A DNA stretch of 64,000 nucleotides from CAVQNQ01 sp963714205. Lineage in GTDB: Bacteria > Acidobacteriota > Terriglobia > Bryobacterales > Bryobacteraceae. The translations under genes and the position numbers were made by a program. The DNA is taken from NCBI GenBank assembly GCA_963714205.1, contig CAVQNQ010000004.1:62001-126000 (forward strand), read 5' to 3'. Positions 16,716 through 26,159 of this stretch are shown here, one piece after another (the first letter of the stretch is position 1; every line of letters starts with the position of its first letter). The notes beneath the pieces are model-generated. The model made no database searches and was not told where the DNA came from. It saw nothing but the letters and a program-made list of their open reading frames with translations.

Positions 16716-18185
16716 CTACTTCCCAAGTTCCGCCACGCCATAAACCGAAATCTGCGGCATCGACAACTCCGCTCCGCCGTTCTCCTGGGATACCCATTTC
16801 AGGTCCACCGCCGAGGCCATCTCCGGACTCACGAAGCGCGCCGTCCGATACGGCTCTCGCATGTACAACAGTGCCCTGTCGCCGCCCCGCCGTGAGTAGC
16901 TCAACAGATGGACCACACCCTCCCGCCCTTGCGGGGAGCCTGTATAGTAGCAGTTCATCGACGACCCGTTGTAAAGTCGCAGCACATCCTGGCGATGGCT
17001 CATCAGGATCTGAATATCTTGAACCGTGTCGTACGGGTCCGGCTGCTCTTCCTTCGAGATAAACAGCCGCCCCTTCCCCAAGGCCCGCTGCGAAAACGTA
17101 AGATGCGGCTCGTCTGGCACCAGCGTGCCCTCCGGCTTCGCCCACTTGGAGGTCGCGAACAGCATCCCGCCCCCTCTTACGAAAGTCATCAGCTTGGCCT
17201 GTAACTTGGCGTCCGCCGGCTCCTGGTCCACATAGAAGATCGCCCGCAGCCCCGTTAACGATGCCCCCGCCGCCTGCGATCTCGCGATCGGCCGGAACGG
17301 TTGCCGTAGCCGCGGCAGCAGGTTCAGCGCCTCTTCCGCCAGATCCCGGTCCGCTCCCGCAAAGTCCGACATCACCGCCAACACCGCCATCGGCTGGTAA
17401 CCGCTGAACTCCTTGTGCTGCTCAAAGAACGTCACCACCCCGATGACCTGCTTCCAGGTGTCCATCGACGCCGAGTTCTGCGCAGCCAGTCCCCCCAGCA
17501 CCTGGTCGTCCAGCGAGATCACCCAGCGCCCCCCATATGTGGCCACGTCCGCTGCCGCCAGCATGTAAGGCTGAGCCGTCAGCTTGGCCCCTTGCGGAGG
17601 CTCGAAGCCCACCCAGATCCCTTTCCCCGGCCCCAGCGTCCGCGCGATGTGCAGCAGCGCTCCGTTGGAATCGACCCAGGGCAGGTTCGTCGGGCCGCCC
17701 ATCGGTGTCCGCTCTTGCGGAACCCCCGGCCACACGCCATCCGAGACAGCCAAAACCGGAGAGCTTGCACGCCAGCTCATCTGCGCCGACTTACCCCACG
17801 GAATAACCGGGATACCCGCGCCGGACGGAGGCGCCCCTTCCATCGCGACCGCGTCAAGACCGGCCGACTGGGCCGCGGCCATGGCGGCCGCTTTGTTAGC
17901 CTCGCCTTCCACCAATCCCACGAAACTCAAGCCGGCCGCCTTACCTTTCTCCAGCAGCGGCTTCAGCGCCTGTTGCTGCTCGGCATCCGCGGCCAGACCC
18001 GCGGCCCAACTAATCACCAGGCAATTGACAGGCGTACCCTGCACGGTGGCCAGTAGAGCCGGATCCTGCCATTTGCGAAGAACCTCGGCCGTCTCTGTGG
18101 TAAAGCCCTTCACCTTCTGTCGAAGTGCGATGTCCAAAGGGCCTGCCGGCCATCGCATCGGTGTCGTTCTTGTATCTATAGCCAT
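16716..18185 (-). CDS. Uncharacterised protein between a TonB receptor and a DUF362 gene
   Basis: A 489-residue protein without a signal peptide or membrane helix. I recognise no family. Alternating alpha/beta stretches (GTPVNCLVISWAAGLAAD, GLSFVGLVEGEANKAAAMAA, KGIWVGFEPPQGAKL, AIFYVDQEPADAKLQAKL) suggest barrel- or Rossmann-like folding, and the part from about residue 315 (GLRAIFYVDQE, FVRGGGMLFATSKWA) resembles a glutamine-amidotransferase-like or glycosidase-associated domain, weakly. It starts 86 bases after the receptor stop and is followed closely by the DUF362 gene; the three are probably co-transcribed. Confidence 0.6.
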   Translation of the reverse strand: MAIDTRTTPMRWPAGPLDIALRQKVKGFTTETAEVLRKWQDPALLATVQGTPVNCLVISWAAGLAADAEQQQALKPLLEKGKAAGLSFVGLVEGEANKAAAMAAAQSAGLDAVAMEGAPPSGAGIPVIPWGKSAQMSWRASSPVLAVSDGVWPGVPQERTPMGGPTNLPWVDSNGALLHIARTLGPGKGIWVGFEPPQGAKLTAQPYMLAAADVATYGGRWVISLDDQVLGGLAAQNSASMDTWKQVIGVVTFFEQHKEFSGYQPMAVLAVMSDFAGADRDLAEEALNLLPRLRQPFRPIARSQAAGASLTGLRAIFYVDQEPADAKLQAKLMTFVRGGGMLFATSKWAKPEGTLVPDEPHLTFSQRALGKGRLFISKEEQPDPYDTVQDIQILMSHRQDVLRLYNGSSMNCYYTGSPQGREGVVHLLSYSRRGGDRALLYMREPYRTARFVSPEMASAVDLKWVSQENGGAELSMPQISVYGVAELGK

Positions 18186-18271
18186 GCTTCCGCCCTCTTA
18201 TCCTGTCGAGATGTTATCACGTCGAAATAGGCGGCGCCGCCTGCCTTAGCCGGCGGCGCCACAAGTTAGGC

Positions 18272-21200
18272 TCAGAACTGAATACGCGCCACGAGCTGGC
18301 CGTTGCGCACCGTCGGTGTCGCGCCGCCTGCCGCTTGGATAGGCGTCACTTGGGTATTGATATATCCGAAGCCGGACACGGTCATGTTCCCCGATTTGAC
18401 CTGTGTCTGGGAAGAGTTGGTTGACGTGGGAGTATTCAGGAATACGCGGTTGAATATGTTGAAGAATTCAGCCCGAAAACTCAGAGTCACTCTCTCCCGA
18501 ATGCGGAAGACGCGTCCGAGATTCATGTTCTCGGATGGCTGCCGCTGCCAGCGATAATCGTTGTAATACGGTGCGGCGGTACCGAACTGGCCTGCCGCCG
18601 GCTGTGTCCATGCGGCCGGGTTCAGAATGAAGGTCTGACCCGGATCGAAGCAGTGGCAGTTGGGGCTCTCGATGAATGGCGACACGCCGGGTACGCGGTC
18701 CGCGTAAGTGGGCGTGTTGCTGGTGTTGCGCGGCAGCACCGCCTGCAGGTTGTTGGTGGCATAGGGCGAGAGAATCGGGAGGCCGCTCTGATAGCGGAAA
18801 GAGCCGCCGAGTGTCCAGTCTTTCTGAATGGCCCTCAACACCTTATTGCTGGTGACGGCGGGCATTTGGTAGTTGAACAGGAACGCCGAGACCAGAGGAA
18901 GCGAACTGGGAGAAATCCCTTTCTGGACCGGCAGGTTAAACACGTCGTTGGCCTGGACGCTTTCGGCCGTGGTCAGTTCTTTTTGCCAGGTGCCCGCATA
19001 CTGCAAATATAAGCCGTGCCATGGGCGCAGGGTCGCCTTGGCTTGTAGTGAGTCGTACCAGCTATTTCCTCTGTTTATCTCCTGCGCGCTGATGTTGCCG
19101 AACTGCGGAAACGGACGGAGGGCCTGCGCCAGCGTGTCCCCCGTCGGCCAGCCCGCATACGGAACGCTGAAACCGGCGGCTTGTGGCTTGCCCGACGCAA
19201 AGGTCGATGACAGAAGCGACAGGTTCGCGGAATTCGAAAGGCTCAGACCGTGTGCGGCCAAAATCTGTGGCGTTAGAGCGTTGACGTCGACCAGGTTGTT
19301 GGACGACAGCCAGACACCCCGATTGCCCACATAGGCGGCTTCCAGCAGCAGGTTCTGGGTGACCTGGCGCTGCATACCGATATTCCATTGGTTGATGCGC
19401 GGCGGCCGGCCGCCATCTGGATTGACCCAGGGATCTGAGAGGTTCGTCTGTCCGGTGAACGGAAAGATTCCGGGGTTGAGACTAGTCGGATACATTTGCG
19501 CCTGGGTATATGGCAAACCCTGGGCGAAGGTAGCGGCAGGCAGTCCGAAGCCGGGCGATGTAAACGAGAGATTGTTGAAGCCCATAGGACCGCCTCCGAC
19601 GATCGGGACAGCGGCCTCGAAGTAACTGGCGTTCTGGGTGTTCCCGAAACTTATGCCCCAGGCGGCCCGGAACACCGTCTTGCTGTCGATCTGATAGGCG
19701 ATGCCCAGACGCGGCTGAATGGCATATGGGTAAGTGTCGATAAACCAGCAGTTGCAGCGGCCCGCCCCATATCCTGCCCATTCGGTTGCGCCGAGCAGGC
19801 CCCCCGCCGACGGATTGGCAATGTTGGGTGAAAATACCGAGAAGCGATCGTGAATTTCCCTGAACGGGTTCTGCAGATCCCAGCGTAGCCCGTAAGTGAC
19901 TGTCAGCTTCCGGGTCGCTTTCCACTGGTCCTGAACAAAGAGCGACCAGGACGTCTTGCGGTATTGAGGGTCCTGCACCGTCATGATGCTGGCGCTGGTA
20001 GCGAGTCCGAGCAGAAAGTCCGCGTATCCGTTGCCGAGGTTACCGCCGCCGATGCTGGTCGCACCCAGATAAGGCAGCCCCGTTTCGCTGTTGTCGAAAG
20101 TCCAGATGCCCTGAGTGCCGTTCACATGCCGGTCGCGGTAGAAATCCTTGCGCCAGTCAAGTCCGAACTTGAAACTGTGGTTCCCGTGAACCCAGCTTAC
20201 GTTGTAAATCGTGGTCAGCTTATCGGTCGCGTACTTATTGGCGTTGGTAGGGCCCATTCCCAAAGTCATTCCGTAACCGCCGGTCGATGTGCCGGAGATG
20301 CGGGGGAAGCCCGTGGCCCATATGCTCGGGTCGGCGAAGTTATTAAGGATGCCTCCATTCAACCCGAGCTGGCCGGGAGCATCGTATTCCAGGACCCCGT
20401 TGGCCGCGTCGTCCGGACTGCGGTACATCGAGTACCCCGCGCCCACGTGAGCGATCAGGGTCGGTGTTATCGTGTAATCCCAGTTGAACCGCATCGTATG
20501 GTTGCGCTCATATTCGGGCCGGATCCCTGTGATCGGAATCGGCAAACCATCGGTCGCCACCAAATGATTGATGTGGTTCTCCGAAAAGAAGAACGACAGA
20601 TGATTCTTCTCACCGATATTCTGGTCCAGCTTGAAGCTCGGTATATAGATGGACGTCGGGTTGGGATACTGCTGATTCCAGTTGGTTACCAGACCGCCAT
20701 TGGTCGGCACGGGGATGAAGTTCTGGATCTTCAAAGACACGGGGCTGATCCGGCTCATGGGGATGATGTTGCCTGGGAAAGGATCCGTTATGCTCTGGCC
20801 GTTGACGGCACGGGCGGTGCTTGGGTCGTAAATGGTATTCTCCAGGATCGCCCGGCCCAGTATGTCCGTTCCCAGGTTCCTTCCGGTCAGGATCTCGCTG
20901 AAATTGCCGTTCCGCATGTCCATCGTCGGAACTGTCTGATAGACGCCGGAGATGTATCTGTTGTCCCTGTACCACTCCCAGTCGAAGAAGAAGAACGACT
21001 TGTTCTTGCCGTTGTAAATCTTCGGAACGTATATCGGTCCGCCTAGAGAAAATCCAAAGTCGTTCTTGCGCTCCGTGGGCCGGATCAGGTGTCCGTTGCC
21101 GTCGTTGGTAAACGTTAATCCCGCGTCGAAGTCTTCATTCACGAAATACTCGTACGCGGTGGCGTGCAACTGATTCGTGCCGGATTTGGTGTTGAAGTTG

Positions 21201-21904
21201 AACGTGCCGGCTACCACTTGGCCGAACTCCGGCGCGAAGTTGCTGGACTGAAGAGCCACGGCTTCGATCGCTTCGACACTAGGCGTCTGCTCGTAGATGC
21301 TCCCGGGGTTCATGACGTTCCCCATCTCCTGCCCTTCGACGTACATTTCCGTGGTGTTGTTCGGCATGCCGTTGACGCGGATGGTGCTCAGCCCAGTATT
21401 GTTCGCGCCTGGCTCCAGCGTGACAAAAGTCAAGGGGTTGCGAATGTATCCGCCGCTGATTACACCGAAGTTGATGGGTAGATTACCGATCTGCTGTCCG
21501 GTCAGGGTATGGGTTTGGGTGGCGTCTTCGGTCTCGAGGAGCGGCGCCTCCGCGGTAACCGTCAGCGACTCGGTGGCGTTACCGACCTCGAGCGTGACAT
21601 CCACGCGAACGTTCGTAGCCACCGCCACCAGGATGTTGGTCCGGGTGGTCTTCTTGAACCCGGCGGCCTCGGCACTCACGCTGTAGGTTCCAGGGCGCAA
21701 CGACGCGATCGTATAGTTGCCGGTGTCGCTGGTCGCGACCGGAAACTCCGTTCCGCTTTCCGAAAACACCGCTACGACCGAGGCGTGTGGGACGACTGCC
21801 CCGCTATTATCCGTGACTGTTCCGGTAATGGTCCCGCGATCGCTTTGGGCAAAAGCGCCACTTATGCCTGCAAGGCAGCACACAATGACGCGGAAGAACC
21901 GCAT
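18272..21904 (-). CDS. TonB-dependent receptor with carboxypeptidase-regulatory-like domain
   Basis: An intact 1210-residue outer-membrane receptor. Signal peptide MRFFRVIVCCLAGISGAFAQ, then a beta-sandwich domain (RGTITGTVTDNSGAVVPHASV, about 22-110), plug (about 115-260, with VRVNGMPNNTTEMYVEGQEMG-like TonB-receptor region), and a large barrel ending VRNGQLVARIQF with C-terminal Phe. The start is certain: AGGAGG stands 4 bases before the ATG. It has the same plan as the frameshifted receptor at 2.7-6.0 kb but is not a close copy. The transported substrate is unknown; no SusD partner is present. Confidence 0.92.
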   Translation of the reverse strand: MRFFRVIVCCLAGISGAFAQSDRGTITGTVTDNSGAVVPHASVVAVFSESGTEFPVATSDTGNYTIASLRPGTYSVSAEAAGFKKTTRTNILVAVATNVRVDVTLEVGNATESLTVTAEAPLLETEDATQTHTLTGQQIGNLPINFGVISGGYIRNPLTFVTLEPGANNTGLSTIRVNGMPNNTTEMYVEGQEMGNVMNPGSIYEQTPSVEAIEAVALQSSNFAPEFGQVVAGTFNFNTKSGTNQLHATAYEYFVNEDFDAGLTFTNDGNGHLIRPTERKNDFGFSLGGPIYVPKIYNGKNKSFFFFDWEWYRDNRYISGVYQTVPTMDMRNGNFSEILTGRNLGTDILGRAILENTIYDPSTARAVNGQSITDPFPGNIIPMSRISPVSLKIQNFIPVPTNGGLVTNWNQQYPNPTSIYIPSFKLDQNIGEKNHLSFFFSENHINHLVATDGLPIPITGIRPEYERNHTMRFNWDYTITPTLIAHVGAGYSMYRSPDDAANGVLEYDAPGQLGLNGGILNNFADPSIWATGFPRISGTSTGGYGMTLGMGPTNANKYATDKLTTIYNVSWVHGNHSFKFGLDWRKDFYRDRHVNGTQGIWTFDNSETGLPYLGATSIGGGNLGNGYADFLLGLATSASIMTVQDPQYRKTSWSLFVQDQWKATRKLTVTYGLRWDLQNPFREIHDRFSVFSPNIANPSAGGLLGATEWAGYGAGRCNCWFIDTYPYAIQPRLGIAYQIDSKTVFRAAWGISFGNTQNASYFEAAVPIVGGGPMGFNNLSFTSPGFGLPAATFAQGLPYTQAQMYPTSLNPGIFPFTGQTNLSDPWVNPDGGRPPRINQWNIGMQRQVTQNLLLEAAYVGNRGVWLSSNNLVDVNALTPQILAAHGLSLSNSANLSLLSSTFASGKPQAAGFSVPYAGWPTGDTLAQALRPFPQFGNISAQEINRGNSWYDSLQAKATLRPWHGLYLQYAGTWQKELTTAESVQANDVFNLPVQKGISPSSLPLVSAFLFNYQMPAVTSNKVLRAIQKDWTLGGSFRYQSGLPILSPYATNNLQAVLPRNTSNTPTYADRVPGVSPFIESPNCHCFDPGQTFILNPAAWTQPAAGQFGTAAPYYNDYRWQRQPSENMNLGRVFRIRERVTLSFRAEFFNIFNRVFLNTPTSTNSSQTQVKSGNMTVSGFGYINTQVTPIQAAGGATPTVRNGQLVARIQF

Positions 21905-22475
21905 ATGGCCTCCTTATCGCAGTGGCGCGACCGCTTAGACAGGCCTGGCAGCGTGTCTCATCGCCGGGCGACACAACACCCTTTGCGCTGCGGCCTCGGC
22001 ACTGCGCGCGACTACACGTTCGAGTTAATGGCTACCGTCAGATACCGGAGGACGCAACACCCCCTTTGCAAATGCCTCCGCACTGCACGGTCATACTGTT
22101 CGCTGCGGCCGAAGGCCTGACGTCAAGCTAGCGCTTGGAGCCCCCGCACTGCACGGCTATCTTCTGTTGTGGGCTACCGCCAAACGCTGAACCCGCGGCA
22201 TCATTGCGCCACGGCCTTCGCACCGGAGGTGCCGCTATATGGTGAACGCCAGTCCGTAAATGCCACATTTCGCTGCGGCTTCCAGACTGGAGACCCCGTT
22301 CTTGACTACCTACGGACGCCAACCCTACGGGACGCGATATTCCTTACCCGCAGCCGAAAGTTTTCACAACCAAAGCGTCTGAATGTATAGTCAGGGAGAA
22401 TAGTAAATCTAATCATGTTCGAAATCAAGGCATAAGCGCAAAAACAGCCGCTTTTCTGCAATTCAGGTAAATTCC
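21905..22475. other. 571-base non-coding stretch with degenerate repeats
   Basis: The region upstream of the receptor gene has no convincing ORF on either strand. It contains a diverged direct repeat: about 37 bases at 21973-22009 (starting ACAACACCCTTTGCG) and at 22054-22090 (starting GCAACACCCCCTTTGC), both ending in CACTGC-CG, plus a partial third copy of the CCCCGCACTGCACGG part at 22142-22156. The motif CGCTGCGGC recurs at about 21984, 22100 and 22271. It may be a long leader or promoter region of the receptor, or a decayed element. Confidence 0.4.
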
Positions 22476-22619
22476 CTATCTGCTGCGGTGCGTCATCCGC
22501 CCCGACCAGGCCCGCGCATATTCCCCGAGCGGCCGCTGCCCGACCCGATCTTCCATCCGTTTGTTGAACACCCGCGCTGCGTCGGTCACGCTGTAAAGCT
22601 TAAAACCGGTCACACTCAC
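22476..22619 (-). CDS. Possible 47-residue protein overlapping the end of murJ
   Basis: A GTG-started frame whose GTG overlaps the murJ stop (GTGA). The product (VSVTGFKLYSVTDAARVFNKRMEDRVGQ and on to THRSR) is hydrophilic and basic with no recognised family. The stop-start overlap and the break from hydrophobic to polar composition are in its favour; the lack of a Shine-Dalgarno and the short length are against. Confidence 0.3.
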   Translation of the reverse strand: MSVTGFKLYSVTDAARVFNKRMEDRVGQRPLGEYARAWSGRMTHRSR

Positions 22620-24193
22620 CGCAGCCGCAGCAGCCTGCGCAGGGCGCTGGCCGACTGCGTGACGCCCACAAGATAGGTCGTCCCGAAGTAAGTCACTCCG
22701 TAGGCTGTCAGAATGGCTGCGGCGCCCGCAATCGGTCCCGCATGGCCAGTGAGCAGCTTCACGGCCCATCCCGCGGCCGCCGCCACGATGGCCGAACTCC
22801 ACAGCTTCGCCACCAGGCTGGTCGGCAGGCCCGTGCGGCCGATACGCGCGTTGAGCGTGCGGCGCAGCAGCGTGAACTCCACCCAGGCCGCCAGGCCCGC
22901 GGACGCCGTCAGGCCGGCCACGCCCCAGCGCGGTTCGATGCCCAGCCAGTGCGGCAGCGGAACGGCGCACAGGTATCCCAGCGCGGTGGTCAGCGATACG
23001 CGGATGACCGCGTAGCGCAAGGGCGTGCGCGTGTCGCGCAGAGCGTAATAAGTGGAGGAATAGAGGCGGCCCAGCGTTCCGGCCAGCAGCCCCACGGCCG
23101 ATCCGGCCAGGATGGCCCAGACGTAAGTGGAATCCCGCGAGGTGAACTCGCCATTCTGAAACAGAGCGGCGGTGATGACTCCGCCCAGCGCCAGGAACGC
23201 CATCGCGGAAGGCACGATGAAAAAGGCGATCTGGCTCAAGCCCGCGTTCAGGCGCTGCCGCAGATAGGCGGCCACCTCAGGCGCCTCGCCCAAGGCGCTC
23301 GACATGGCCGGCAGCTCGGCCGCCGAAACCGACATGCCAAAAAGGCTCACGGGCAGCAGGTTGAGCATCTGCGCGTTGGTCAGGCCGGCCACCGCGCCGG
23401 CGCCCAGCAGGCTCGCCAGCAGCGAATCCACGTAGGCGCTGATCTGCACCACTCCGCGGCTCACGAAGACCGGTCCGAAGTTGCGCACCACCTCGCGCAC
23501 TTGCGGGGCATGGACTTCCAGGCGAAATCGGAGCCGCCCCGCGAGGCGCAGCACCACCGGTAATTGAACTCCGAATTGCAGCGCGCTCCCCACCACCGAT
23601 CCCCAGGCCAGCGTGACCGCGAGCGAATCTTGCGAAGCGCGCCGGTACGCTACCAGGGTCGCGATCATGACGGCGTTCCAGATGACGGGGGCCGTATAGG
23701 AGAGGAAGAACTTGCGATGGCTGTTCAGGATTCCCAGGCACCAGGCTGAGATCACCAGCAGGCCCGCACCGGGGAATAGAATGCGCACAATCCGGATGGT
23801 CAGCTCGCGCTTGGCCCCGTGAAAGCCGGGCGCGATGGCGTCGATGAGAATGGGCGTAGCGAGCACGCCTAGGAGCACCAGCAGCGACGTAGTCAGCGCC
23901 AGGATGGCCGCCACCGCGCCGGCTACGCGCCCGGCCTCTTCTTCATCCCCTTCCGCCAGCAGGCGCGCGTAGACCGGAATGAAAGAGGCTGAGAGCACTC
24001 CCTCTCCGAAGAGATTTTGCAGGAAATTGGGAATGCGGAAAGCCGCGGTGAAGGCGTCGGCGGCATCCGAGAGGCCGAAGTAGCGCGAGAAGACGCGTTG
24101 CCGCACCAGTCCCGCCAGGCGGCTGAGCAGGATGCCCGCCGCGACCAAAAACGCGTGCCGCCCGGTGCTCTCGCGTTTCGGTGCCTGCCCCAC
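22616..24193 (-). CDS. murJ: Lipid II flippase MurJ (MviN family)
   Basis: A 525-residue MOP-superfamily membrane protein that moves lipid II across the inner membrane for peptidoglycan synthesis. Signature parts: GILLSRLAGLVRQRVFSRYFG, AADAFTAAFRIPNFLQNLFGEGVLSASFIPVYA in the first helices, then about 14 hydrophobic segments. The GTG at 24193 overlaps the stop of the upstream dehydrogenase gene by one base (TAGTG). Length fits the family. It is probably the last large gene of an operon that begins around 27.5 kb. Confidence 0.93.
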   Translation of the reverse strand: MGQAPKRESTGRHAFLVAAGILLSRLAGLVRQRVFSRYFGLSDAADAFTAAFRIPNFLQNLFGEGVLSASFIPVYARLLAEGDEEEAGRVAGAVAAILALTTSLLVLLGVLATPILIDAIAPGFHGAKRELTIRIVRILFPGAGLLVISAWCLGILNSHRKFFLSYTAPVIWNAVMIATLVAYRRASQDSLAVTLAWGSVVGSALQFGVQLPVVLRLAGRLRFRLEVHAPQVREVVRNFGPVFVSRGVVQISAYVDSLLASLLGAGAVAGLTNAQMLNLLPVSLFGMSVSAAELPAMSSALGEAPEVAAYLRQRLNAGLSQIAFFIVPSAMAFLALGGVITAALFQNGEFTSRDSTYVWAILAGSAVGLLAGTLGRLYSSTYYALRDTRTPLRYAVIRVSLTTALGYLCAVPLPHWLGIEPRWGVAGLTASAGLAAWVEFTLLRRTLNARIGRTGLPTSLVAKLWSSAIVAAAAGWAVKLLTGHAGPIAGAAAILTAYGVTYFGTTYLVGVTQSASALRRLLRLR

Positions 24194-25266
24194 TAACCCA
24201 GCTTCTCCAGCACCGCGTCCGTGACTTCCTCCGTGCGGCTGCTCCCCCCCAGGTCCGCCGTGCGCACTTTGCCTTCAGCGAGCACGGCGGCCACGGCGCC
24301 CTCGATGGCGCGCGCGGCATCGGCCAGTTCCAGGTGATCGAGCATCATGGCCGCGCTCAGGATGGTGGCCAGCGGGTTCACCACGCCCTTGCCGGCGATA
24401 TCCGGCGCCGTGCCGTGCACCGGTTCGAACATGGAGGGGAAACGGCGCTGCGGATCGAGGTTGGCGCTGGCCGCCAGGCCCATGCTTCCCACAAGGATGG
24501 CCGAGAGGTCGCTCAGGATATCGCCGAACAGGTTCGAGGCCACCACGACGTCGAAACTTTCCGGACGGCGGACGAAGTTCATGGCCGCGGTGTCCACCAG
24601 CAGAGATTCGGTCTCGACATCGGGGAAACGGCTGGCGACCTCCTGGAAGGTGCGGTCCCACAAGGTCATGCTGAAGCCCAGCGCATTGGACTTGGTGATG
24701 GAGGTCACGCGCTTCTTGCGGCCCCGCTTCACCGCCAGCTCGAAGGCATAGCGCACCACGCGCTCGGTGCCGCGCCGCGTGAACACGGAGGTCTGGATGG
24801 CAACTTCGTGCGGCTGGAACTGGTAGACGAAACCGCCCACCTGGGCGTATTCGCCCTCGGTATTCTCGCGCACCATCACAAAATCGATCTCACCCGCCCG
24901 TGCCTTGGCCAGCGGTGACACGACCCCTGGAAACAGATACGCCGGGCGGACATTGGCGTATTGATCGAAGACGCGGCGGATGGGCAGCAGCAGGCCGTTG
25001 AGCGTGGTGTGATCGGGGATATCGGGGTGGCCGACGGCGCCCAGCAGGATGGCGTCGCAGGGCTGGAGGAGGTCGATGGCGCCGGCCGGCATCATGCGTC
25101 CCCAGCGGAAGAAATGCGACGCGCCCCAATCGAAATCCTGAAACGCGAAGTTCACATCGAACTTTTTGGCGATTCTATCCAGAACGCGCTGGGCTTGGGG
25201 GACGACTTCGGTCCCCACGCCGTCGCCGGCGATCGAGGCGATCGTGAAGGTTTTCATGGGCTTCAA
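24193..25266 (-). CDS. Isopropylmalate/isocitrate-type dehydrogenase, tartrate/D-malate dehydrogenase-like
   Basis: A 357-residue NAD-dependent beta-decarboxylating dehydrogenase. Seen: IASIAGDGVGTEVVPQA, DAILLGAVGHPDIPDHTTLNGLLLPIRR, the substrate loop VRPAYLFPGV, FVMVRENTEGEYA, SITKSNALGFSMTLWD and FEPVHGTAPDIAGKGVVNP. The PDHTTLNGLLLPIRRVFDQYANVRP version is that of tartrate dehydrogenase/D-malate dehydrogenase (TtuC/DmlA) rather than LeuB, so oxidation of D-malate, tartrate or a similar 2-hydroxyacid is more likely than leucine synthesis. No leuC/leuD is nearby. An alternative ATG lies 9 bases downstream (25257). Confidence 0.85.
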   Translation of the reverse strand: MKPMKTFTIASIAGDGVGTEVVPQAQRVLDRIAKKFDVNFAFQDFDWGASHFFRWGRMMPAGAIDLLQPCDAILLGAVGHPDIPDHTTLNGLLLPIRRVFDQYANVRPAYLFPGVVSPLAKARAGEIDFVMVRENTEGEYAQVGGFVYQFQPHEVAIQTSVFTRRGTERVVRYAFELAVKRGRKKRVTSITKSNALGFSMTLWDRTFQEVASRFPDVETESLLVDTAAMNFVRRPESFDVVVASNLFGDILSDLSAILVGSMGLAASANLDPQRRFPSMFEPVHGTAPDIAGKGVVNPLATILSAAMMLDHLELADAARAIEGAVAAVLAEGKVRTADLGGSSRTEEVTDAVLEKLG

Positions 25267-25272
25267 ACAATT

Positions 25273-26157
25273 CTAATGCGCCGAGCCTTCGTACTTCATC
25301 TCGCCGGCTTCGATGGCCAGCGCCAGGCGGTTCTGCGGCGGAGGCAGCGGGCAGGTGGCATACGGCGTGAAGGCGCAGGGCGGGTTCTCGGCCTTGTTGA
25401 AATCGAGGATCACGACGCCATTCCTGGGCGGATCGGCATACAGGAAACGCGAGGCCGCGTAAGTGGATTTGCCACTGGTGAGATCGCGCATGACGAAGAA
25501 TAACTGCCCTTCGTCGTCAGCGGCCTGCAGGCGGTAAGTTTGGCCGCCGCGTTGAAACTCGACGTAGCCGGGGCTTTCCTCGATGTCCGGCACGCCGATC
25601 ACGGTGTCGAAAACCATTTTCGCGTGCCGGGCCAGGGGAACGAACTTGCCGGCGATCCTCCAATCTTCGCGGACCGGAAACCAGCTCAGGTGCGTGAAGC
25701 TCTTGCGCAGGGCGCTGTTCTTGTCTTTCATGCGCAGCGCCAGGCGGTCGCCGCGCTTGATCGGAAACAGGTCGAGGGGACCGCTCGATATTACGTCCAC
25801 CGGACCGGCGTATCGCAGGGGAGCCTCGCGAACCGGCTTGCCGTTGAGCGTCACCGAATTGGTCGAAGCCGTGAAGACGGCCCTGTCCTCCTCCACTTTC
25901 ACCGCGCCGAGCCGTGCCGGCGCGCCCGCGGGCAGCACGATATCGTTAGCCGCGCCGGAACCTATTGAGTTGGGGCCTTCCTTCAGCCAGAACAGGCCGG
26001 TCACAGTGAGCCATCCGCCATCGGCCTTCAGCGCGGCTTCGTGTTGCCGGCGCCACTCGGCGATGCCGGCGCGATAGGTGGGATCCGGCCCGGCTGCCGG
26101 CGCGAGCGACGAGAGCAGGGTCATGGCGGCGAGGGCGATAACGGCGGCGCGCTGCAT
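25273..26157 (-). CDS. DUF1684 domain protein, exported
   Basis: A 294-residue protein with a signal peptide (MQRAAVIALAAMTLLSSLAPAAG). The mature part matches DUF1684: DGGWLTVTGLFWLKEGPNSIGS, KFVPLARHAKMVFDTVIGV, RFLYADPPRNGVVILDFNKAENPPCAFTPY and CPLPPPQNRL near the end. Biochemical function is unknown; the middle part resembles a small FHA-like beta structure. It begins 2 bases after the stop of the C45-type hydrolase, so both are in one operon. An upstream ATG at 26415 would lie inside that gene and is rejected. Confidence 0.85.
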   Translation of the reverse strand: MQRAAVIALAAMTLLSSLAPAAGPDPTYRAGIAEWRRQHEAALKADGGWLTVTGLFWLKEGPNSIGSGAANDIVLPAGAPARLGAVKVEEDRAVFTASTNSVTLNGKPVREAPLRYAGPVDVISSGPLDLFPIKRGDRLALRMKDKNSALRKSFTHLSWFPVREDWRIAGKFVPLARHAKMVFDTVIGVPDIEESPGYVEFQRGGQTYRLQAADDEGQLFFVMRDLTSGKSTYAASRFLYADPPRNGVVILDFNKAENPPCAFTPYATCPLPPPQNRLALAIEAGEMKYEGSAH

Positions 26158-26159
26158 GC

